Positions 37,028 through 44,209 of a DNA stretch of 64,000 nucleotides are shown here, in pieces. The DNA comes from Marinobacterium mangrovicola (GTDB lineage: Bacteria > Pseudomonadota > Gammaproteobacteria > Pseudomonadales > Balneatricaceae). Every line of letters starts with the position of its first letter. Positions within the stretch are counted from its first letter, which is position 1. The notes below the pieces were generated by a model. The model worked only from the letters and a program-made list of their open reading frames with translations, searched no databases and was not told where the DNA came from. The position numbers and the translations under genes are program-made. Where the stretch lies: the NCBI RefSeq assembly GCF_004339595.1, contig NZ_SMFU01000007.1, forward strand, positions 680,658 through 744,657, in the 5' to 3' direction.

Positions 37028-39167
37028 CTATATCCGCTTTATCTGGCTGACAGGTTGCGCACTGAGCCTGAGTGCCTGCGCCCTGCAGGATACCGGTAAT
37101 CCGAACGCCCTGGACAGCATTTACCGGCAGGGTAGCCAGCCCCAGGCACCAATACCGGTTGGCGAAACTCTGGCGCGACAGCAGCGTCTGGGACAAAACC
37201 GGGCGGAAGACCGTTTCGCCACAGAGGCAGTTTCGCCCTCCGGCAGCACCGGGCAGGAGGTTGAGATATACAGCGGCAGCGGAACTTTCGTAGACCTCAG
37301 CGGTGCAGCGACGACGGTACCGGTGGAAGGGGATATAACCTTTAACTTTCAGGATGCCGAGATCAGCGAAATCGTAAAAACGATTTTGGGGGATATTCTG
37401 CAGGTCAACTATATCCTCGATGACCGTGTCCGTGGCATCGCCAATATGCAGACCACAAGGCCGATCAACCGTGATGCGCTGATTCCCACCCTGGAAAAAC
37501 TGCTCCAGGTAAACGGTGCAGCGTTAGTGGATCAGGGGGACTTCTACGAGGTGGTACCGATCGACAGTATTAACGGCGGCACCGTTAGCCTGAAGGCCAA
37601 CCTGAGCGCAGACCGCGGCTACCAGATGCTGGTGGTGCCGTTGCGTTACATAGGCGCTCAGGAGATGGTCAAGATTCTAGAGCCAATGAAACCCCGTCAG
37701 GGACTGCTGGAAGCCGATACCTATCGCAACATGATCACCGTTGCTGGCACGCAGGCAGAGCTGATCAACCTGAAAGAGACCATCAAGGTGTTCGATGTGG
37801 ATCAGCTACGGGGGATGTCGGTGGGGTTGTATCGTTTGCAGGCGGTGGACCCTGAACAGCTGATCAGTGAACTGGAAGCGATATTCGGTGACTCTGCCGA
37901 TGGGCCTCTGGCAGGTGTTGTACGCTTTTTGCCGATCGAACGACTTAACGCGATTCTGGTCATTACGCCGCAGAAAAAATACCTGGCGGATGCCGGAGCC
38001 TGGGTACGCCGGCTTGATCGCACTGAAGGCGCTCAGGGACTGGGCATGTATGTCTACTACGTGCAGAACGGGCGTGCTGAGAGCCTGGCGGAAATGCTGG
38101 GCAACCTGTTTGAAGGGCAGCGCCGCAACCGACAGGAGCGGGAAGCGAACCAGCCGCGTCCCACCGAGCCAGCACCGGCTGCGGGGGAAGAGGGGGCTGA
38201 TGGCGGTATTACCCGCACGGAGGCGACTCAGTCCGCACCGGCCAGTCTCGATGTGGGCGACGTCGATATTATCGCCGACACTGAGAATAACGCTCTGCTG
38301 ATCATGGCGTCGCCAACGGACTACGATAAGGTCTACCGCGCGATCCAGAAGTTGGACGTGCTGCCACTTCAGGTATTGGTGGAAGCGACGATCGTTGAAG
38401 TCTCCCTGCAGGATGAACTGCGTTATGGGCTAAGCTGGTTCTTCAAGAGCCACCTGGGTAACACCAGTAAGGGGGTCGGTACCATAGGCAGTTTCGCAAC
38501 TGATCTCGCGAATAGTGCCACCTTCGAAGTGTTCAAAGCCGGCGAAACCCGAGCCCTGCTCAACCTGCTGGCATCGGACTCACGCCTCAATGTGATCTCC
38601 TCACCGTCGTTAATGGTCCTGGATAACCGTACTGCCGAGATCAGGGTCGGTGACCAAGTGCCGATCCGTACCTCCTCTACCACCAATACCAATAGCGACA
38701 ACCTGAATACCACCAGTACCATCCAGTACCGCGATACCGGTGTACTGCTGGAGGTGACCCCCAGGGTTAACGCCGGCGGTATGGTCGTGCTGGATATCAC
38801 CCAGGAGGTTAACGATGTGGCGGAGGAAACCACCAGTTCGTCAATCGACTCACCAACCATCACCCAGCGCCGTATCAACACCAGTGTAGCGGTGCAAAGC
38901 GGCGAAACCCTCGTGTTGGGTGGTCTCATAAGGGAAAACCGGACTAACGGTAGCGAAGGTGTGCCCTACCTGCGCCATGTGCCGGTGGTGGGCTTGGCCT
39001 TTGGTAGCAAAGGTAAAAGTGTAAACCGCACGGAGCTGGTGGTGATGATTACACCGACCGCCGTGACTGACACCGCCGATGCGCGGGAGGTCACTCGGGA
39101 GTATCAGAACAAGCTGCGTGGTCTGGAACTGCCTTCACGCTCACTGGATTCATCAATAAATCCATAG
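37020..39167 (+). CDS. gspD: T2SS secretin GspD (lipoprotein-type)
   Basis: A 715-residue outer-membrane secretin. The signal peptide ends in a lipobox (LSLSAC), so it may be self-anchored by lipid rather than needing a pilotin. N0-N3 domains (about 95-420, with FNFQDAEISEIVKTILGDIL) precede the secretin barrel (about 460-690, SSPSLMVLDNRTAEIRVGDQVPI and GETLVLGGLI). A low-complexity Glu/Pro/Ala insert is near 385-415. ATG 37020 is preferred (GAGGG nine bases upstream) over ATG 37011. gspD ends the operon; having it last is unusual, since gspC-gspD usually come first. Confidence 0.94.
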   Translation: MNNYIRFIWLTGCALSLSACALQDTGNPNALDSIYRQGSQPQAPIPVGETLARQQRLGQNRAEDRFATEAVSPSGSTGQEVEIYSGSGTFVDLSGAATTVPVEGDITFNFQDAEISEIVKTILGDILQVNYILDDRVRGIANMQTTRPINRDALIPTLEKLLQVNGAALVDQGDFYEVVPIDSINGGTVSLKANLSADRGYQMLVVPLRYIGAQEMVKILEPMKPRQGLLEADTYRNMITVAGTQAELINLKETIKVFDVDQLRGMSVGLYRLQAVDPEQLISELEAIFGDSADGPLAGVVRFLPIERLNAILVITPQKKYLADAGAWVRRLDRTEGAQGLGMYVYYVQNGRAESLAEMLGNLFEGQRRNRQEREANQPRPTEPAPAAGEEGADGGITRTEATQSAPASLDVGDVDIIADTENNALLIMASPTDYDKVYRAIQKLDVLPLQVLVEATIVEVSLQDELRYGLSWFFKSHLGNTSKGVGTIGSFATDLANSATFEVFKAGETRALLNLLASDSRLNVISSPSLMVLDNRTAEIRVGDQVPIRTSSTTNTNSDNLNTTSTIQYRDTGVLLEVTPRVNAGGMVVLDITQEVNDVAEETTSSSIDSPTITQRRINTSVAVQSGETLVLGGLIRENRTNGSEGVPYLRHVPVVGLAFGSKGKSVNRTELVVMITPTAVTDTADAREVTREYQNKLRGLELPSRSLDSSINP

Positions 39168-39460
39168 AGTTAATTCAACGTACAACCGCTCAGTCGAAAC
39201 TTCGGTCCACAAAGGCCAGGTTTCGGCTGAGACCTTCTGTTCAGGATTATTCGGTCCCATTACTAAAAGTTGTTCAACCGTTACTTAGTGTTTACATCTA
39301 TAGCGATTACCCAAAGTCCCTAACTATCAAATACTTATATTTAATCATAAGCAATTTATATAAGTGGGTATTACAGTTATATCTCTCGCCTCCTGCCCGT
39401 AACCCATAAAACACTTAACTATCAATGGCTTAGGTTTTAGGCACGCTCTTTGTATCTTTT

Positions 39461-39559
39461 AGGGCACCTAACGGCTTTGGCAAAGACATGCCTAGGTCGA
39501 CCGCTGGGGGAGATATGCACCAGCGGCCAGGAGTCCTCAGAGACACCGGTTTTCGCCCT
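39461..39559 (+). promoter_or_regulatory. Possible divergent GEMM-like riboswitch (weak)
   Basis: A roughly 100-nt unit is closed by AGGGC/GCCCT. It has a small hairpin, then a GGCAAAG core (39479-39485), a 7-bp P3-like hairpin (39501-39526) and a 3' part GACACCGGTTTTCGCC (39542-39557). The order and size resemble a class I c-di-GMP aptamer, but the ACGCAAAG and CACGGG core bases are not conserved as they are in the two leaders at 46.9 and 53.5 kb. It may be a different structured RNA. Confidence 0.35.
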
Positions 39560-39731
39560 TCGTATGTTATTTCCGCCACCCGTTTGTGTGTGAGGGGGGA
39601 CCCTCGCGTCAGAGGAACTGGCGTTAGAGGGATGACAACCACCTCCAGGCCGGAATCGGTACCTCGACAGGAGATCTTGGGCCAGAGCCGCTCGACCGGT
39701 ATCCGGAGCACAGGCGGGAGCGAAACTTTAA

Positions 39732-39771
39732 TTGGTTTCCCTACAAATAAGAAAAAGGAAACCAAAGGAGG
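39732..39771 (+). promoter_or_regulatory. Hairpin abutting the ribosome-binding site
   Basis: TTGGTTTCC (39732-39740) pairs perfectly with GGAAACCAA (39757-39765). The AGGAGG ribosome site starts one base later (39766-39771), seven bases before the ATG at 39778. The stem could hinder or shape ribosome access. Confidence 0.6.
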
Positions 39772-39777
39772 TGGGCC

Positions 39778-42700
39778 ATGCGGTCCCAAATTCATGAGGG
39801 AGGGTTTCAGTGGCGAAAACTATCACTATTGCCATCACTGCTGTTCGCGTTACTGATGGCTGTTGCGATGCAGGCCAGTGCAACCTATCCCGTTCAAATT
39901 ACCTTTACACTTGAGGGGTGCCGACTGGAAACCGGCGCTATTTACGACCAATCAACCTATACCTGTACCGATGAGGGATACACCACAGGTAACCTCGGCA
40001 AACAGTGGAACGAGTTGGACTATGTGCCTCACCGTGTAACGCTGCAAAACGGTAACGGCGCACAGACCTTCAATTTTTTGGTGTCAGGGGATTATAGGGA
40101 CAATGGCGACAGCACAACAGGCTGGGACGATATCAGTGAGCTGACCCTCAATACTGATCTTTCAGATGCCACTTGTAACCCTGTTCAGCAGGGGATTCCA
40201 GTACTTACCCCGCCAGGAGGGGGCGCTGGTGGTGCATTCCAAACCATCTTCCGCGCCATCGAAGCAACCATGGCCCCGGATGAAACCTGTGTGTATGACT
40301 ACGCTCAACGTTTGTCATTGGGGGCCAGTGAATTCACCGGTTCGTCTCTTCAGTCCAACCTCTGGAACGAGGATGCCGCAAGTTCAGGCATCGGTCAGAA
40401 ACGTATCCAGTTGCCGGTGGCCGATATTCTGCCGCAGGAGCTGAGCAAGGATATGAGTGCTCAGCAGGATACCAACTACATCTGGAACCTGACCAAAACC
40501 GCCGATCCGAGCAACCTGCAGTTCCTCGACAGTTGTAAACGCGACGATCCGATGACCGAAACCTCTACCATCCGTATTGAATGGCAGAGACTGCCAGGCG
40601 AGCCAGGAATGGTGACGGTGATCACCAATATCTATGCACATAACCCGGCGCACCTGGATGTACATATTAGCGTTGAGGATAAGGTCTACGGTGATACGGG
40701 CGGCGGAGAAGTGTTACTCGATACAGCGAGTGCCAATGATGTGGTAGTGCCGGCCGGTACAACAAAACTGTTGCTGACTCATCAGTTCAGCGCACCGTCT
40801 AATGTGACTGGCCTGAACGACGTGGCCGTTGCGACCTATAAAATTGATGGCACGACGGTACCGGGTGATACCGATGCGACTGCCTCTACTGACGTTCAAC
40901 CTAGCGGTAATTCCAACAACGAAACCGCTGTCATTACAGATGTGGAAGGCCCGATCACTGGACTTGGCTACAGCTTCTCGGTTGATTCCGTCGATGGTGA
41001 CGGTACCTTCCAGGGCGGCTACCTGCTCGGTGACGAAGTTGTCGGTGCTGTGACCTGGGTATCCAGCGAACAGAGTGGCGATGGCTATGTCGAGTTTGAA
41101 AAGACCATCTATCTGGATGAACCACGAAATAGCAATGGTTCACTGCCGGATGTGGCTACACTCGTCTCCGGGGAGTATGAGGTCAGCAAGAATGCGGCAA
41201 TCAACTTCTTCGATGCGCCGTTGGTTGATCTGACGATCAATAAGACGATCGACAAGGATATTCTGGGCGAGGGCGAGTCTGCCACCTTCTACTTCGATGT
41301 CTACGACTCAGAAGGGCTGGTTGCCGATGATGTCCTGATTACCATCGAGTCTGGCGAAACCAGTGGCTCTGCGGTCGTTGAGGGCCTGGAGCCGGGCGTT
41401 GAATACAGCGTCTATGAGGTTGATGGTAGCGATGGCTTCCTGCTGGATGCGGATGTCGAGGTGCTGACTATCGTACTGCCGCTTTGCGGTGGCGATGTTT
41501 CCTTCCAGAACGAAGCTCTGCCGGCTTCGGCTAAGGTGATCAAGGTCACCGTACCTGAAGGTTATGACCCGTCAGGCTTTGAATTCACGCTCACCGGACC
41601 AGGACTGCCGGTAGGTGGCGTTACTGCTGTGTCCAACGGAGATGGCGAAGCAGTATTCTTGGCTGACCTGTTTGAGGGTGTCTATGAAGTCACTGAGACT
41701 CCGAAGTTGGGATGGGAACTCACCGATATCATTGGCGACAGCGTTGATCTTGAAGCGGGCACCTGCAGCTTCGAGGTGGACCTGCCGGAAGATGCCGGTT
41801 ATCAGTTCCTATGTACCTTCGAAAACACAGCATTGGCTACCATCATCATCACCAAGCGGGTTGAGGGCAATAACGCGCTCGATCTCAGCGGTAGCTTCAG
41901 CTTTGACAGCTCCGTGAGTGAATTCGATGACCTGTTGGCAGCCGAGTCCTGGAGCTTCGGCGATGTGGCCTCTGGCACAGAAACGTCGAACACCTTCGTC
42001 AACCTCTTCCCGGGCACCTATGATGTGACCGAGGCAACACCGCCGCTGCTGTGGGGCTTCACCGACGTGTTCTGTGACGACCCGACAGGCAACAGCAGCG
42101 TAAACGCCGATCCGAGTGTCAGGTTGGCAACGATCGAACTGGATCCGGGTGAAACCGTCGAGTGTACCTTCGTAAACACGAAACTGGCAGCTCCCGGTAA
42201 CCTGATCATCTACAAGCGGACGCTTGGTGATTTAGGTAACTTCGGTTACACCAGTCCTGATCTACCGCTGCCAGCATTCGATGTTGCGACTCTGGCAGAG
42301 GATGTCTTCTACACGGAAGCAGATGCAACCTTCAACGGACTTGTATCAGGTATCTACCACGCCAGCGAGGTCGTACCGGCTGGCTGGGATCTGACCGGAC
42401 TGTACTGTGAGGATGACACCACAGGCGTAACAGGTGGCAGCACCTCAGTGGATCTCGGCGCAGGAGAAGTCACGGTCAGCATCGATAATGGTGAAACCGT
42501 ATCCTGCTATTACACCAACACCCGCAGGGGTTACATCCGGTTGCATAAGGAAACCATTCCGGATGGCGCAGAGGGTCTGTTCCACTTCGATGGCTACCTG
42601 AACGGTGATATAGGTGACGGCGGGTCTATCCCGGCTAGTGGTTACCAGGAAGTTCAGCCTAACGGCCTGTACACCAGCACAGAAATTGTGCCGGATGGCT

Positions 42701-43860
42701 GGGATCTGACGAATATCAGCTGTGTAGAGACCAAGGTTGAAAACACTGGCATCTACTATCAGACCTCGTCTGTCCAGTTCAACGTTCAGCCGGGTGAGTA
42801 CATCGATTGTACTTTCACCAACACCAAACGTGGTGATGTCGATCTCATCAAGCTGGCCAATGGTGTGGAGACCAGTACTCCGTACAACTTCACTCTGGTT
42901 GGCCCGGGTGTGAATACGTCGGATAACACCACACCGGTCATCGACTTCGGTCACCCGGACCCTGCAGACATGTGGCTGCTGCCTAACGCAACCTACACGA
43001 TCTGTGAGACTGGCATTCCGGCTGGCACCACCGCCTGGTGGTCTGCCAACGGTTCTCCGCTGGACTTCGTAGGTGGCACAGACGACCTGATCGACGACGG
43101 CCTGCTGCAGGTGTACAACCCGGATGATGATGGCACACCATCCTCTGAGGACCTCGGCAACCGTTGCGTCAACTTCCAGGTTGGCCCAGGCGTGTCCCTC
43201 AGCCTGCTGGTGGACAACCGGACGCCTCTGGGTGACGCACGTACCCCGGGTTACTGGAAAAACTGGAGCTACTGCAGCGGCGGTAACCAGTTTGCGAAAG
43301 CGACCGAGGAGTACCATGTGGATCCGTCCGGCCTGATCGATACACGGCACTACACGCTGGATGAGATCCTGACCACCGCCAAAGATCACGCACCGCCGAT
43401 CTACGCCAACAGTGTCTATGACACCGGCGTATATATCGGGTTGCTGGCCCTGAACGGTGATCCAGATGGAGACGTCTATGACGGTACTGCCAATACCGAC
43501 TGCGAAAATGCTGTACTGGTTCTGAATTCCGCAGACCAAGAGGCGACTCGCGGCGGTAAGGACAAGGCGGTCGGCCACTCCAACGATCCGGCCTATAAAC
43601 TGGGTCGCTACCTGCTGGCGTACATCGCCAACCAGGCAGCGGGAGCCTACCAGTGCGATCTGGCGGCGGATGCTGCGGAAGCTGCACAGGATCTGCTCGT
43701 CGACCAAGGCTTTGACGGAACAGGGGACTACCTGACCAAGAAAAATGAAGAGGAAGCCGCGGCCAACGCGCTCTACTACCATGGCATACTTGGCCAATAC
43801 GTAGAGAATGACCCGGCCCTCAACTGCGGTGTATTGCTGAATCCACCCTATAGCAACTAA
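39778..43860 (+). CDS. Giant secreted protein with six Cna_B/SpaA-like repeats and TPGYWKN C-terminal region
   Basis: A 1360-residue exported protein. The signal peptide lies at about 12-36 (LSLLPSLLFALLMAVAMQASA). An N-terminal unique region (about 37-480) is followed by six prealbumin-like domains starting near 484, 584, 688, 806, 917 and 1020. Each has a Lys in strand one (ITKRV, IYKRT, LHKET), a Glu in a YxVTE/YTSTE segment and an Asn in a closing CTFxNT motif. These are the residues that make isopeptide bonds in Cna_B/SpaA folds. The end (about 1150-1360) starts with TPGYWKNWSYC. There is no LPXTG, PEP-CTERM or beta-barrel, so T2SS release is the likely route. It directly follows the T2SS operon. 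Confidence 0.8.
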   Translation: MRSQIHEGGFQWRKLSLLPSLLFALLMAVAMQASATYPVQITFTLEGCRLETGAIYDQSTYTCTDEGYTTGNLGKQWNELDYVPHRVTLQNGNGAQTFNFLVSGDYRDNGDSTTGWDDISELTLNTDLSDATCNPVQQGIPVLTPPGGGAGGAFQTIFRAIEATMAPDETCVYDYAQRLSLGASEFTGSSLQSNLWNEDAASSGIGQKRIQLPVADILPQELSKDMSAQQDTNYIWNLTKTADPSNLQFLDSCKRDDPMTETSTIRIEWQRLPGEPGMVTVITNIYAHNPAHLDVHISVEDKVYGDTGGGEVLLDTASANDVVVPAGTTKLLLTHQFSAPSNVTGLNDVAVATYKIDGTTVPGDTDATASTDVQPSGNSNNETAVITDVEGPITGLGYSFSVDSVDGDGTFQGGYLLGDEVVGAVTWVSSEQSGDGYVEFEKTIYLDEPRNSNGSLPDVATLVSGEYEVSKNAAINFFDAPLVDLTINKTIDKDILGEGESATFYFDVYDSEGLVADDVLITIESGETSGSAVVEGLEPGVEYSVYEVDGSDGFLLDADVEVLTIVLPLCGGDVSFQNEALPASAKVIKVTVPEGYDPSGFEFTLTGPGLPVGGVTAVSNGDGEAVFLADLFEGVYEVTETPKLGWELTDIIGDSVDLEAGTCSFEVDLPEDAGYQFLCTFENTALATIIITKRVEGNNALDLSGSFSFDSSVSEFDDLLAAESWSFGDVASGTETSNTFVNLFPGTYDVTEATPPLLWGFTDVFCDDPTGNSSVNADPSVRLATIELDPGETVECTFVNTKLAAPGNLIIYKRTLGDLGNFGYTSPDLPLPAFDVATLAEDVFYTEADATFNGLVSGIYHASEVVPAGWDLTGLYCEDDTTGVTGGSTSVDLGAGEVTVSIDNGETVSCYYTNTRRGYIRLHKETIPDGAEGLFHFDGYLNGDIGDGGSIPASGYQEVQPNGLYTSTEIVPDGWDLTNISCVETKVENTGIYYQTSSVQFNVQPGEYIDCTFTNTKRGDVDLIKLANGVETSTPYNFTLVGPGVNTSDNTTPVIDFGHPDPADMWLLPNATYTICETGIPAGTTAWWSANGSPLDFVGGTDDLIDDGLLQVYNPDDDGTPSSEDLGNRCVNFQVGPGVSLSLLVDNRTPLGDARTPGYWKNWSYCSGGNQFAKATEEYHVDPSGLIDTRHYTLDEILTTAKDHAPPIYANSVYDTGVYIGLLALNGDPDGDVYDGTANTDCENAVLVLNSADQEATRGGKDKAVGHSNDPAYKLGRYLLAYIANQAAGAYQCDLAADAAEAAQDLLVDQGFDGTGDYLTKKNEEEAAANALYYHGILGQYVENDPALNCGVLLNPPYSN

Positions 43861-43881
43861 GGAGTAACACTGAGTGAATCA

Positions 43882-43906
43882 CGGCGGGCTTCGGCCCGCC
43901 GTTTTT
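43882..43906 (+). terminator. Strong intrinsic terminator
   Basis: CGGCGGGC-TTCG-GCCCGCCG (43882-43901), a perfect 8-bp stem with a UUCG tetraloop, is followed by five T, 22 bp after the stop of the large repeat gene. Confidence 0.92.
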
Positions 43907-44088
43907 CGTTTACTCGTTCGCTGGTGAATACCGTTGCTGGCTTTGACGTGGCTGGCACTCTGAACCTGTACAGCAACCTGCCGTGTCCCTAACCTGCGCA
44001 GTTGAACTCAGAACTGTCAGCTTTGGCTGCCAGACAATCACCGCTCTCGCACATCCTTGTGCTCCGCGGCATACGTACATCCTGTAGA

Positions 44089-44119
44089 TAAAAAAAGCGA
44101 CGGGAGTTTCCCGCCGCTT
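44089..44119 (-). terminator. Intrinsic terminator of the protease gene
   Basis: On the minus strand a stem of AAGCG-x-CGGGA paired with TCCCG-x-CGCTT (44095-44119, one internal mismatch) is followed by a T-run of about seven. It lies about 90 bp beyond the protease stop at 44210. Confidence 0.85.
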
Positions 44120-44209
44120 GTCTGCATCTGCCGTGACGCTCCGTTAAGCTCCCTGATCTCTCCCTTGCCAGCCCTGGCGAAACTCCTGACTCCTCAAGTT
44201 CCTGAACGC

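Larger units (their letters stand above)
39168..39777 (+). other. 610-nt structured leader region before the 1360-residue secreted protein
   Basis: After gspD a 12-bp stem (39189-39200 with 39220-39231, one G-T pair) may mark the operon end. 39250-39420 is AT-rich and should hold a promoter. 39461-39700 is GC-rich and full of complementary segments, among them AGGGC/GCCCT (39461/39555), CCGCTGG/CCAGCGG (39501/39520) and CCCTC/GAGGG near 39601-39633. A 9-bp stem lies beside the ribosome site. No protein-coding gene is supported. Confidence 0.7.
43861..44209. other. 349-bp gap between convergent secreted-protein genes
   Basis: It holds the two terminators listed separately. The frame of the 1360-residue gene stays open for 44 codons past its TAA, through the hairpin, to a TAA at 43990-43992. 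The last part reads VNTVAGFDVAGTLNLYSNL; this is probably chance or a remnant of an older C-terminus. Nothing else is recognised. Confidence 0.6.

Noticed and set aside
42445-43797. 450-codon minus-strand frame inside the giant repeat gene
   Set aside because: Antisense to a gene with clear repeats and signal peptide; no ribosome site or domain.
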